64,000 nucleotides of DNA from Actinoplanes auranticolor (GTDB lineage: Bacteria > Actinomycetota > Actinomycetes > Mycobacteriales > Micromonosporaceae). Location of the stretch: positions 62,001-126,000 of the forward strand of contig NZ_BOQL01000042.1 in assembly GCF_018332655.1 (NCBI RefSeq). The letters are read 5' to 3'. A model generated the notes under the pieces. That model saw nothing but the letters and a program-made list of their open reading frames with translations. It was not told the DNA's origin and did no database searches. Of the stretch, positions 1 through 8,178 are shown piece after piece. Position numbers and translations under genes: made by a program. Numbering within the stretch: the first letter of the stretch is position 1; the number at the start of each line of letters is the position of its first letter.

Positions 1-1242
1 GGTGGACAGGTGCGGCTTGACGGTGTTGGCCCAGCCGTTGCCGGCGGTCACGTCCCAGTTGATCGACCAGGTCATCGCGCCCCGGATGCCGGGGTAGGTA
101 CGCGGCGGGCGGAAGGAACCGCAGTTGGTCCCGCGGGCCAGGCAGTCGAGGGCCTGGTTGACCACCGACGGCGCGACGTAGCCGCCGCCGGCCGCGCTGG
201 TGGTGGCCGGCAGGCCGAGCGCGACCTGGTCGGGGCGCAGTCCGGCCTCGAGCTGGATGCAGGTCAGCGCGACCAGGAAGTTGACCGTGCCCTGGCCGTA
301 CGCGGCGTTCTGGTCGCAGCCGAGCATCGCACCGGAGTTGTAGTACTGCGTGAAGACGACCGTGAGGATGTCCTTGATGTCCAGCGCGAGCTTGAAGTAC
401 GAGCCGGCCGGGTTCTGCATGTCGATGGTCTGCGGAGCCATCGTGATGATCAGCTTCGACCCGGCCTTGGCGCGCAGGCTGCGCAGCGCCTGGGCCATGT
501 ACGTCGGGTTCAGGCCGTTCTCGAGGTCGATGTCGACGCCGTCGAAGCCGTACGTCTGCATCAGCGACCAGACCGAGTTGGCGAAGTTCGTCGCGGCGGC
601 CGCGTCGTTGACGGCGACCGAGCCCTTCTCACCGCCGACCGAGATGATGACCTTCTTGCCGCGCGCGTGCAGCGTCGCGATGTCGGCCTTGAACTGGTCG
701 TTGGTGTAGCCGCCGACCGAGGCCGACAGGCCGGGGTCGATGGTGAAGGAGACCGCGCCGGGCGTGCTGGTGGCGTCCGCGAAGGCGACCGCGATCAGGT
801 CGTAGGTGTTCGGCACCGCGGCGAGCTTGAGCTCGTTGGCCGGGTTGTCGAAGTTCTGCCAGTAGCCGGTGATGAAGCGCGCCGGCAGCGACCCGTTGCT
901 CGGCGGCACCGTGGTCGGCGGTGTCGTCGGGGGCGTGGTGGGTGGCGTCGTGGGCGGGGTGGTGGGGGGCGTGGTCGGTGGCGTGGTGGTGCCGCCGTCG
1001 CAGGCCCCCTTGTCGGCCCAGACGCCCCACTGGCCGCTCGCGGTCGGGACCTCGTTGGTGGTCCACCACTTCGCGGTGTAGTTCTTCGACTGGTACGAGA
1101 CGGAGTTGTCCTTGACGTAGATCGCCGAGGAGCTCCACGCCGGGGCACAGGCCACAGCGGCGTTCGCGGAAGATCCTATGTAGACAGAGGAGCCGGTGGC
1201 CGCGAGCGCGGCGGATACGGCGAGGACCAGGGATCGGCGCAT
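1..1242 (-). CDS. Secreted GH18 chitinase with N-terminal chitin-binding module (3' end cut by window edge)
   Basis: A secreted endochitinase that hydrolyses beta-1,4-GlcNAc polymers outside the cell. The start is the ATG at 1240-1242. A signal peptide (MRRSLVLAVSAALAATG, then an alanine-rich stretch) covers about residues 1-29. Next come a CBM5/12-like chitin-binding module with the aromatic KWW and GQWGVWAD signature (about 32-81), a Thr-Pro linker, and a GH18 barrel. The barrel carries the catalytic DGVDIDLE motif, whose last Glu is the acid/base. The frame is still open at base 1, but the sequence has passed the conserved MTWSINWD strand, so only a few C-terminal residues should be missing. 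The signal peptide and binding module are nearly identical to those of the chitinase at 19818-21209, so the two are modular paralogues. A good sigma70-type promoter lies just upstream. Confidence 0.93.
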   Translation of the reverse strand, partial: MRRSLVLAVSAALAATGSSVYIGSSANAAVACAPAWSSSAIYVKDNSVSYQSKNYTAKWWTTNEVPTASGQWGVWADKGACDGGTTTPPTTPPTTPPTTPPTTPPTTPPTTVPPSNGSLPARFITGYWQNFDNPANELKLAAVPNTYDLIAVAFADATSTPGAVSFTIDPGLSASVGGYTNDQFKADIATLHARGKKVIISVGGEKGSVAVNDAAAATNFANSVWSLMQTYGFDGVDIDLENGLNPTYMAQALRSLRAKAGSKLIITMAPQTIDMQNPAGSYFKLALDIKDILTVVFTQYYNSGAMLGCDQNAAYGQGTVNFLVALTCIQLEAGLRPDQVALGLPATTSAAGGGYVAPSVVNQALDCLARGTNCGSFRPPRTYPGIRGAMTWSINWDVTAGNGWANTVKPHLST

Positions 1243-1281
1243 GGGGGTGGGCCTTCCACGTCGAACAGTTAGGTTCATTGA

Positions 1282-1310
1282 TTATTAGGACTGTTAACAG
1301 AACTAGTCCA
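1282..1310 (-). promoter_or_regulatory. Promoter of the first chitinase gene, shared with the second chitinase
   Basis: On the minus strand TGGACT (1310-1305) and TAATAA (1287-1282) are separated by 17 bases, and the spacer holds the palindrome CTGTTAACAG. The chitinase at 19818-21209 has the same layout (TGGACA, 17 bases, TAATAA) with the same GTTAACAGTCC next to the -10. The -35 region also lies in a CTGG-ACTAG sequence that loosely resembles the DasR dre consensus. The promoter reading is inference from conservation between the two paralogues. Confidence 0.7.
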
Positions 1311-1320
1311 GACCCCCGGC

Positions 1321-1340
1321 ACCTTAAAGTTCTTTAAGGT
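1321..1340. promoter_or_regulatory. AT-rich perfect inverted repeat upstream of the chitinase promoter
   Basis: ACCTTAAAG and CTTTAAGGT are exact complements separated by TT. The repeat lies between the end of the GH16 gene side and the -35 box of the chitinase, about 10 bases upstream of that box. It is strikingly AT-rich for this genome. It could be a regulator operator; as a terminator it is weak because the stem is AT-rich and no T-tract follows. Confidence 0.5.
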
Positions 1341-1400
1341 GGTCGGGCCGGAGGCGCTGGTCACGCCCCCGGCCTTATGCCTACGTATTGAACGAAGTCG

Positions 1401-2795
1401 CTACCTGCGGAACTGGAGCCAGTTCACGTTGACGAAGTCCGCGGGCTGTCCACTGGTGAAGGTCAGGAAAACCGTGTGCCGCCCGGACACGTTCGCCACG
1501 TTGGCCGGAATCGACCGCCAGGACTGCCACCCGCCGGTGTTGGCGAGCGCGAAACTGCCGATCGGCGCGTTGCCGCGGCTGTCGATCCGGACCTCGACGA
1601 GACCGCTGACGCCGCCGCCCGCGCCCGAGGACACCCGGCCCACGAAGTCCCGCACCCCGCCGGTGCCGAAGTCGACGTTGTCGAACTGCAGCCAGTCCCC
1701 GTTGCCGATGGCGCCGACGTTCTGGCCACCCTCGGACGACGTCTCCTTGATCACCGACGACGCCGCGTTGTACGACTCGGCCTCGATCTGCGCGTACGCG
1801 TTGCGCACCCCACCGGCCGGCGGCGTCGTGGGCGGCGTGGTCGGCGGCGTGGTGCCACCGGAACCCGAGCGGTACACGGCCACGTAGTCGACCAGCATCG
1901 GCACGCCGGACCGGGTCGCCGCGGTGGGGCCACCACCGAACGCGGCCGGGAAGCCACCGCCCATGGCCACGTTCAGGATGATGAACACGCCGCGGTGGGT
2001 GGCGTTGTTCCAGGTCGTCGCGTCCATCTGGTTCGCGCTGACCTGGTGGTACTGCACGCCGTCGAGGTAGAAGCGCAGCTGCTCCGGCGCGACGCTGCGG
2101 TCGTACTCCACCGCGTACGTGTGGAAGGCGGTGCCGCAGGTCGGGCAGGACTTCTCGCCGCTGCCCAGGCCGGTGGTCTCGTTGCACGGACCGCCCGGGC
2201 TGACGCCGCAGTGCAGGGCCGAGAAGACCGAGGGCCGGCCGTTGATCGACTCCATGATGTCCCACTCGCCGATGCTCGGCCAGTTGGTCGCGCCCACCGG
2301 CCGGGCCGCGTCACCCAGCGTCCAGAACGCCGGCCAGTAGCCGGCGGCCGCCGCCCCGGTGACGTTGGGCTGCTGCAGCCGGCCCTCGATGCGCAGCTTG
2401 CCGCCGGCGGGCGCGGCGAAGTCGGTGCGCTGGGTCTCCACCCGGCCGGAGGTCCAGTTGCCCGCGGCGTCGCGGATCGGCTTGATCGCCAGGTTGCCGT
2501 TGCCGTCGTGGTAGACGTTCTGTGTCGAGTCGGTCATCCGCTCGATCTCGCCGGTGCCCCAGTTCGCGGCGCCGCCGGGATATCCGGTGCCGAGGCTGTA
2601 GAGCCAGTTGCTGCGGTTCAGCCCGGTGCCCGCGGCGCCGGTGAAGTCGTCGCTGAAGATCAGCGTCATGCCCGAGGGGGCGGGCGGCACGGCCGCGTCG
2701 GCCTGCGCGACGAAGACGGCCGAGGCGCCTCCGGCGATCACGACAGCGGCGGCAGCGAGCAACCGCCGGCGCCATTTGTTCGGGGTGCTTCTCAT
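1401..2795 (-). CDS. Secreted GH16 endo-beta-1,3-glucanase (laminarinase-like) with C-terminal CBM6
   Basis: A secreted beta-glucan hydrolase of 464 residues. The start is the ATG at 2793-2795 because it has GAAAGG at ribosome-binding distance and begins a clean signal peptide (MRSTPNKWRRRLL, then a hydrophobic core ending AQADA). The longer upstream reading frame lacks this. The GH16 domain occupies about residues 35-308, with the catalytic motif EWDIME at 177-182; the two Glu residues are nucleophile and acid/base. A Thr-Pro linker (about 310-328) leads to a CBM6 beta-sandwich (QIEAESY, DWLQFDNVDFG). The gene runs in the same direction as the chitinase downstream of it, but that gene has its own promoter. 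Two palindromes lie upstream. The substrate, beta-1,3 or mixed-linkage glucan, is inferred from the family. Confidence 0.92.
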   Translation of the reverse strand: MRSTPNKWRRRLLAAAAVVIAGGASAVFVAQADAAVPPAPSGMTLIFSDDFTGAAGTGLNRSNWLYSLGTGYPGGAANWGTGEIERMTDSTQNVYHDGNGNLAIKPIRDAAGNWTSGRVETQRTDFAAPAGGKLRIEGRLQQPNVTGAAAAGYWPAFWTLGDAARPVGATNWPSIGEWDIMESINGRPSVFSALHCGVSPGGPCNETTGLGSGEKSCPTCGTAFHTYAVEYDRSVAPEQLRFYLDGVQYHQVSANQMDATTWNNATHRGVFIILNVAMGGGFPAAFGGGPTAATRSGVPMLVDYVAVYRSGSGGTTPPTTPPTTPPAGGVRNAYAQIEAESYNAASSVIKETSSEGGQNVGAIGNGDWLQFDNVDFGTGGVRDFVGRVSSGAGGGVSGLVEVRIDSRGNAPIGSFALANTGGWQSWRSIPANVANVSGRHTVFLTFTSGQPADFVNVNWLQFRR

Positions 2796-2830
2796 GACAA
2801 CGGCCTTTCGGGGGATGGGGAGGAGCCGCT

Positions 2831-2855
2831 GAGAGCGCTCTCTGGAAGTTTCCAG
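2831..2855. promoter_or_regulatory. Double palindromic operator upstream of the GH16 gene
   Basis: GAGAGCGCTCTC (2831-2842) is a perfect 12-base palindrome of the LacI/CebR type; the CebR consensus is TGGGAGCGCTCCCA. It overlaps CTGGAAGTTTCCAG (2842-2855), a second palindrome with 6-base arms. A TTGACA sits just upstream on the minus strand (2876-2871), so a bound repressor would cover the promoter. The arrangement fits sugar-responsive control of a secreted glucanase. The regulator itself is not encoded nearby. Confidence 0.6.
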
Positions 2856-2885
2856 GGTGTTACGGAACATTGTCAATATGCATGA

Positions 2886-3596
2886 CTACCGATTGACCGC
2901 CGGTGCTGGACGACGCCAGATCGCCTGCTCAAGCGCCGTCCAGGCGGCCGAGGTGACCAGATACAGGCCACCGGCGAGCGGCAGCCAGGCCACCATCACC
3001 ACCGTCAGGAACGGCAACGCGGACATGATCCGGGGCAGCAGCGTCGCGCCGGGCTGGGCCGGATCGGCCGGGGCGGGCAGCAGCAGCCGGGTACGACGCG
3101 AGGACCACCAGGCCAGCCCGGTCGCCAGCACGAGCAGCACGGCGAAGACCGGCAGGCCGGCGGCGAGGTGCGCGGTCAGCGGCACGCCGAGCAGGTGGCC
3201 GCCCAGTACGCCGGCCGGCGTACCCGCGCCGGGCTGGACGAGGTGGAACATGAGCATGAAGAACGGCGCCTGGGCCAGCGCGGGCAGCATCGCGGCGAAC
3301 GGGCCGGTGCCGTTGGCGCGTTGCAGGGCGAGCGTCTCGGTGGCCAGCAGCACCGGATCGTCGCGGTGCCGCTCGCGCAGGGCCGCCAGCTCGGGGGCCA
3401 GCGCGGCACCGCGCCGGGCGGAACGGGCCTGGAGCCAGGTGAGCGGGCTGATCAGCAGGCGGACGGCGACGGTGAACAGAACGATGGCCAGCGCGGCGGA
3501 GAGTTCACCGGCGACCGGGGTCAGGAGGGCGGCAAGACCCTCGAGGGCGGAGTGCGCGACGCCGACGACGGCATCCAGCGCAGCGGAGAAGGACAT
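2886..3596 (-). CDS. YidC/Oxa1-family membrane protein insertase paralogue
   Basis: A 236-residue polytopic membrane protein of the YidC/OxaA/Alb3 family, which inserts and folds inner-membrane proteins. The hydrophobic first segment is followed by the family pattern LLISPLTWLQARSARR, a cytoplasmic charged hairpin (about 70-90, ending in an ALQRANG stretch) and PALAQAPFFMLMFHLV. Three more hydrophobic segments follow, to about residue 228. It is short and is not set in the usual rnpA-yidC-jag locus, so it is probably a secondary, specialised YidC. The likely operon partner is the small membrane protein 63 bases upstream. Confidence 0.85.
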   Translation of the reverse strand: MSFSAALDAVVGVAHSALEGLAALLTPVAGELSAALAIVLFTVAVRLLISPLTWLQARSARRGAALAPELAALRERHRDDPVLLATETLALQRANGTGPFAAMLPALAQAPFFMLMFHLVQPGAGTPAGVLGGHLLGVPLTAHLAAGLPVFAVLLVLATGLAWWSSRRTRLLLPAPADPAQPGATLLPRIMSALPFLTVVMVAWLPLAGGLYLVTSAAWTALEQAIWRRPAPAVNR

Positions 3597-3659
3597 GGGC
3601 GTACCCCTGCGGTCCGAGAAGGAAGAAGGACGCGGAGACGGCCGATGGACCCGTGCGCG

Positions 3660-3947
3660 TCAGCGCGCGGGCAGCACGACCGCCGGGCACGCCGACGGAG
3701 CTCGCGGACGCGGCCGCCCGGCCGCGTCGGGATCCAGCAGACGGGGCAGTCGCCGCCGCAGAGCGCGCACGGCCAGGCCGACGCCGGCCGAGGCGGGACG
3801 CAGGGAAGGCACCGGGATGACCGCGGCGGCCGCCAGCACCACCAGCAGCGCGGCGGCGACAGCGGCGAGGCCCAGCACCAGCTGGGTGGACGATCCCGGC
3901 GCGGGGCTCGACAGGGCGGCGAACACCCAGAACCCCAGCAGCAGCAT
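3660..3947 (-). CDS. Small hydrophobic protein upstream of the YidC paralogue (DUF6412-like)
   Basis: A 95-residue protein with two predicted membrane helices (MLLLGFWVFAALS and a long Ala/Val/Leu segment at about 22-46), then a basic, proline-rich tail. It reads into the YidC paralogue on the same strand. It resembles the small DUF6412 membrane proteins found beside yidC-like genes in actinobacteria; that match is from memory of the family and is not certain. The start could also be nine codons upstream at 3974. No function is known. Confidence 0.6.
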   Translation of the reverse strand: MLLLGFWVFAALSSPAPGSSTQLVLGLAAVAAALLVVLAAAAVIPVPSLRPASAGVGLAVRALRRRLPRLLDPDAAGRPRPRAPSACPAVVLPAR

Positions 3948-4015
3948 GCCTCGAACGCTACGCGCGCGGCGCAACCCCCGTTTTCCGGTGACCGCCGCCG
4001 GGTAACTTCGCGGTC

Positions 4016-5182
4016 ATGGCGACTTCGGAGGGTACGGCGACGGCGACAACGATCTCCGAGGAGATGGCCGACGAGGCGGAAGCCCAGGGACTGCTGACCC
4101 TCGGCGTGGAAGAGGAATACCTGCTCGTCGACGCCACCACGCCCTGCGCGGTCGACCGGGTCGAGGAGGTATTCGACCAGCTCGGCGACGACATCCGCGA
4201 CTCGGTGCAGCACGAGTTCGTGCGCAGCCAGATCGAGACGGCCAGCCCGCCGCAGCTGGAGCTGCGCGACCTCTCCGCGTCGCTGACCCGGCTGCGGTCC
4301 GGGCTGGCCGCCGCGGCGGAACGCGCCGGCGCCCGGCTGGTCGCGGTCGGGGCCAGCCCTGCCTCCGGCGAGGACTCCCGGGTGGTCGACCGGCCCCGCT
4401 ACCACCGGATGCGCGAGCGCTTCGGCGACCTCTCCCCCGGCGGCGGCCTCAACGGCATGCACGTGCACGTCAGCGTCCCGGACCCGGAGACCGGCGTGCA
4501 GGTGCTCAACCACCTGCGCCCCTGGCTGCCGATCTTCCAGGCCGCGACGGCCAACTCGCCGTTCTTCGACGGCCGCGACACCGGGTACGCGAGCTGGCGC
4601 TCGATGCTCTGGGAGCGCTGGCCCACCGTCGGCCCGACGCCGTACCTGCACTCCCACGACGAGTACGAGACGATGATCTCGGATCTGGTCGCGAGCGGCG
4701 CGATGCTCGACGAGGGAATGCTCTACTGGTACGCCCGGCTGTCGGCGAACTACCCGACCGTGGAGATCCGGATGGGCGACGTCTGCCCCACCCCGGACGA
4801 CGCGATGCTGCTGGCCGCCCTGGCCCGCGCCCTGGTGGCCACCCTGCTGCGCGAGGTCGGGGACGGCCGGGTGGCGCCGAACGTGCCGCACCCGCTGCTG
4901 ATGGCCGCGCACTGGCGCGCCGCGCACGACGGGCTGGAAGGTCTGAACATCGACATGGCCACCCGCGAGCCGCGGCCGGCCTGGAAACTGATGCGCCAGC
5001 TCTTCGACTACGTACGCCCGGAGCTCGACCGCCACGGCGACCTCGAGATGACCACCGTCCTGCTGGGCCGGCTGCGCGCGCACGGCACCGGCGCCGCCCG
5101 GCAGCGGGCGCTGCTGGCGCAGAAGGGATCGGTCGACGCCGTCGTGGACTGGCTCGCGGCCACCACCCGGGGCGAGCGGTGA
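4016..5182 (+). CDS. Glutamate-cysteine ligase family 2 (YbdK/GCS2-type carboxylate-amine ligase)
   Basis: A 388-residue ATP-grasp-like ligase of the GCS2 family, which joins the gamma-carboxylate of glutamate to an amine, classically cysteine. The family signature GVEEEYLLVD lies near the N-terminus. Conserved blocks follow: EIETASP-type text (QIETASPPQLEL), the NGMHVHVSVPD Mg/ATP-binding strand, and TVEIRMGDVCPT near the C-terminus. The first 23 residues before LTLGVEEE are a polar, acidic extension. The stop codon overlaps the start of the next gene by four bases (GTGA), so the two are translationally coupled. Actinobacteria use mycothiol rather than glutathione, so the true amine substrate is unknown. 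Confidence 0.88.
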   Translation: MATSEGTATATTISEEMADEAEAQGLLTLGVEEEYLLVDATTPCAVDRVEEVFDQLGDDIRDSVQHEFVRSQIETASPPQLELRDLSASLTRLRSGLAAAAERAGARLVAVGASPASGEDSRVVDRPRYHRMRERFGDLSPGGGLNGMHVHVSVPDPETGVQVLNHLRPWLPIFQAATANSPFFDGRDTGYASWRSMLWERWPTVGPTPYLHSHDEYETMISDLVASGAMLDEGMLYWYARLSANYPTVEIRMGDVCPTPDDAMLLAALARALVATLLREVGDGRVAPNVPHPLLMAAHWRAAHDGLEGLNIDMATREPRPAWKLMRQLFDYVRPELDRHGDLEMTTVLLGRLRAHGTGAARQRALLAQKGSVDAVVDWLAATTRGER

Positions 5183-6558
5183 AGCTGGTCGTCGTCGGCG
5201 GTGACGCGGCCGGGATGTCCGCGGCGTCGCAGGCCCGCAAGCGGCTCGGGCCGGACGAGCTGGAGATCGTGGCGTTCGAGCGGGGGCACTTCACGTCGTA
5301 CTCGGCGTGCGGGATCCCGTACTGGATCGGCGGGGCGGTCAAGGACCGCGACGCGCTGATCGCCCGTACCCCGCAGGAGTTCCACGACGCCGGGATCAGC
5401 GTGCACACCCGCCACGAGGTCGTCGCCATCGACCTGGCCGCCCGCGAGGTCGTGGTCCAGGACCTGGACGGCGACGGCGAGCGGCGGGAGAGCTATGACC
5501 ACCTGATGTACGCGACCGGCGCGGTGCCGGTGACGCCGGACTGGGCGCGGATCGACGGCGAGGGCGTCTTCGGCGTGCAGACGCTGGACGACGGCACGGC
5601 TATCCACGCCTGGCTGGACCGCGAGCCGCAGCCGCGCACGGCGGTGGTGATCGGCGGCGGTTACGTGGGCGTGGAGATGGCCGAGGCGATGGTCCGGCGC
5701 GGCCTGGCGGTGACGCTGCTGGAGAAGTCGCCGCAGCCGATGGGCACGGTCGATCCGGACATGGGCGAGCGGGTCGGTGAGGCCATCCGCGGGCTGGGCA
5801 TCGAGGTCCGCACCCGGACCCACGTGCAGGGCCTGGAGACCACCGACGGCCGGATCTCCGCGGTGGTCACCCCGCAGGGGACGCTGCCGGCCGACATCGT
5901 GGTGCTGGGCCTGGGGGTACGCCCGAACACGGCGCTCGCCGTGCGCTCGGGCATCCCGATCGGGGTGACCGGCGGGCTGCGTACCGATCTGCGGATGCGC
6001 GTGGTGGGGCCGCACGGGCACCTGGACGGCATCTGGGCGGCCGGTGACTGCGTGCAGACCATGCACCGGGTCAGCGGTCAGCCGGTGCACGTGCCGCTCG
6101 GCACCCACGCCAACAAGCAGGGCCGGGTCGCGGGCATCAACATCGGCGGCGGCTACGCCACGTTCCCGGGTGTGATCGGCACCGGCGTGACCAAGGTGTG
6201 CGAGCTGGAGGTGGCCCGGACCGGGCTGACGGAGAAGGAGGCCACCGCGGCCGGCTTCGCCTTCGTCACCGCCACGGTCGAGTCGACCAGCCGGGCCGGG
6301 TACTACCCCGGCGCCGGCACGATGGTGGTCAAGCTGATCGCCGAGAAGCGGACCGGGATGCTGCTCGGCGCGCAGATCGTGGGTCGCGAGGAGGCGGCCA
6401 AGCGCATCGACTCGCTGGCTGTCGCGGTCTGGAACAGCATGACCGTCGAGGAGATGACGGCTCTCGATCTCAGCTATGCACCGCCATTCTCGCCGGTGTG
6501 GGATCCGGTGCTGATCGCCGCGCGTAAGGCGACGGACGCCGTCCACGCGGCGGGGTGA
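5179..6558 (+). CDS. FAD-dependent CoA-disulfide reductase / NADH oxidase-like flavoprotein
   Basis: A 459-residue class of pyridine nucleotide-disulfide oxidoreductase. The N-terminal FAD-binding Rossmann motif is VVVGGDAAGMSAA. The single redox cysteine sits in SYSACGIPY, the signature of CoA-disulfide reductases and NADH oxidases. The NAD(P)H-binding GGGYVGVEMAE motif is at mid-chain, the second FAD motif is GIWAAGDC, and the dimerisation domain follows. The GTG start overlaps the preceding ligase stop. Pairing with a GCS2-type ligase suggests low-molecular-weight thiol chemistry, but this is inference. It could equally be an NADH peroxidase or oxidase. Confidence 0.88.
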   Translation: MKLVVVGGDAAGMSAASQARKRLGPDELEIVAFERGHFTSYSACGIPYWIGGAVKDRDALIARTPQEFHDAGISVHTRHEVVAIDLAAREVVVQDLDGDGERRESYDHLMYATGAVPVTPDWARIDGEGVFGVQTLDDGTAIHAWLDREPQPRTAVVIGGGYVGVEMAEAMVRRGLAVTLLEKSPQPMGTVDPDMGERVGEAIRGLGIEVRTRTHVQGLETTDGRISAVVTPQGTLPADIVVLGLGVRPNTALAVRSGIPIGVTGGLRTDLRMRVVGPHGHLDGIWAAGDCVQTMHRVSGQPVHVPLGTHANKQGRVAGINIGGGYATFPGVIGTGVTKVCELEVARTGLTEKEATAAGFAFVTATVESTSRAGYYPGAGTMVVKLIAEKRTGMLLGAQIVGREEAAKRIDSLAVAVWNSMTVEEMTALDLSYAPPFSPVWDPVLIAARKATDAVHAAG

Positions 6559-6618
6559 TGCTTATCGTCCGATGTGTCGTCATCAATCCGCTCTGCCCGC
6601 ACGGCTGTGAGCAGGTGC

Positions 6619-6643
6619 GATCACTTCCGGTCACACGGTGATC
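6619..6643. promoter_or_regulatory. Inverted repeat in the promoter region of the deacetylase gene
   Basis: GATCAC (6619-6624) and GTGATC (6638-6643) are exact complements separated by 13 bases, in the 132-base gap before the polysaccharide deacetylase gene. They could be an operator or an RNA stem in the 5' leader. No matching regulator family is obvious. Confidence 0.35.
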
Positions 6644-6690
6644 ACGAAAGCGGTATCGTCTTTGATCTTGTAAACCGGTAGGCATGACGA

Positions 6691-8178
6691 ATGCCGTCGC
6701 TCCCCTCACCTCGTTCGGCGCCGGAGAACGGGCCGCGGCACGCTGCCCAGCCGGCGGCGCGCGCCCGCAGCGGCAACGCACTGACCGCGACGACCGGCGG
6801 TTTCCCGCACGTCCAGGTCCTCGAGGGCGAGACCGCCAACGGGCGGCACCGGCGCCCCGAGTCACTGGCCGACGCCACGGTGCTGCGTCCACCGACGACG
6901 ACCAGGGTGGCCGGCGGTCGCCGTACCTCCTTGGACCTGGCTCCCCGCCGGAACAGGGACGACAAGCGCCGCACCGCCACCCGGGCCCGGCGGGCGACCG
7001 CCACCGGCGGCTCGTCCCGCGGCAAGCACGCGAAGGCCGCCGATCCGCTCGCCATCACCGTGCGCCCGCTGCCCGTCGTGCGCGACGCGGCCGAAGCGGT
7101 CCGCGGCTGGGCGCTGGCCGACAGCGGCCGGCCGCCCGTGACCGGCAACCACCGCGCACCCGGCACCCTGCCCCTCGAGTCCTGGCTGCTCATCGGCCGG
7201 CGCCGGCAGCAGGTGCTGCTGGCCGCCCTGGTGGCGGTCGGTCTGCTGCTGTTCGTGCCCATCCAGCAGAGCAGCAGCGACCCGGCGGTCAATCCGGTGA
7301 ACGCCGCGGACCACGCGGCCGCCACCGCGACCAAGGCGCCCGCCAAGAAGGAGAAGGAAGAGAAGGCCCCGCCGCGCAACGCCGCAGAGCCGACCGCGGC
7401 CGTCAAGCCGGCCCCGAGCACGCCGGCGAGGCCCGCGGCCCGGCCGACCGACCCGGCCCGGCCGACGACGCCCGCGTCCGGCGCGCCGCCCGCGGTTCTG
7501 GTGCCGGCCGGCGCCGGTCCGGCTTTCTCGCTGGTCACCACCGGATCGGCCACGGTCGCGCTGACCTTCGACGACGGCCCCGACCCGGTGCAGACCCCGA
7601 AGATCCTCGCCCTGCTCGCGCAGTACCGGGTCAAGGCGACCTTCTGCGTGGTCGGCAGCCAGGTCCAGCGGCACCCGGACATCGTCCGGCAGATCGCCGC
7701 GGCCGGGCACACGCTGTGCAACCACACCTGGGACCACAGCCTGACCATCGGCAAGAAGAAGCCCGAGCGCATCCAGGCCGACCTGCGCTGGACGAACGAG
7801 GCGATCCGGGCCGCGGTGCCGGGCGCGCCGATCCCGTTCTTCCGCGCGCCGGGCGGCAACTTCACCGACGCGCTGGTGCAGACGGCGTACGCCGACGGCA
7901 TGGTGTCGCTGTACTGGGAGGTCGACCCCCGCGACTGGGAGCACTCCGAGAACGAGGACGACACCGCCCACGTCGCCAAGATCGTCAAGGGCGTGCAGAA
8001 GGACGTCCGGCCGGGCGCGATCGTGCTGTCCCACGACTTCAACCAGCCGGACACGATCCTGGCGTACGAGCGGCTGCTGCCCTGGCTGGCCGAGAACTTC
8101 GAGCTGGGCATCCCGGACGTGCCGCCGGCGCCGACGGCTGCCCCCACCGCACCCGTGAGCCCGGCCTCAGCCCTCTGA
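6691..8178 (+). CDS. Membrane-anchored polysaccharide deacetylase (CE4/NodB)
   Basis: A 495-residue protein whose last third is a CE4 deacetylase, acting outside the membrane on N-acetylated glycans such as peptidoglycan or chitin-like polymers. All catalytic motifs are visible: TFDDGPDP at about residue 290 (Asp base and metal ligand), the HTWDHS metal ligands, RAPGGNF, WEVDPRDW and LSHD. A transmembrane helix (LLAALVAVGLLLFVP, about 176-190) separates a roughly 170-residue basic cytoplasmic region from an Ala/Pro/Lys-rich extracellular stalk. The long basic cytoplasmic part is unusual and has no recognisable domain. The 3' end overlaps the convergent glycosylase gene by 12 bases. Confidence 0.9.
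   Translation: MPSLPSPRSAPENGPRHAAQPAARARSGNALTATTGGFPHVQVLEGETANGRHRRPESLADATVLRPPTTTRVAGGRRTSLDLAPRRNRDDKRRTATRARRATATGGSSRGKHAKAADPLAITVRPLPVVRDAAEAVRGWALADSGRPPVTGNHRAPGTLPLESWLLIGRRRQQVLLAALVAVGLLLFVPIQQSSSDPAVNPVNAADHAAATATKAPAKKEKEEKAPPRNAAEPTAAVKPAPSTPARPAARPTDPARPTTPASGAPPAVLVPAGAGPAFSLVTTGSATVALTFDDGPDPVQTPKILALLAQYRVKATFCVVGSQVQRHPDIVRQIAAAGHTLCNHTWDHSLTIGKKKPERIQADLRWTNEAIRAAVPGAPIPFFRAPGGNFTDALVQTAYADGMVSLYWEVDPRDWEHSENEDDTAHVAKIVKGVQKDVRPGAIVLSHDFNQPDTILAYERLLPWLAENFELGIPDVPPAPTAAPTAPVSPASAL

Noticed and set aside
899..1000. Repeated gtggtcggcggcg-type sequence in and near chitinase linkers
   Set aside because: It is the coding sequence of Pro/Thr-rich linkers, common in secreted CAZymes, and not a tandem repeat locus or CRISPR array.
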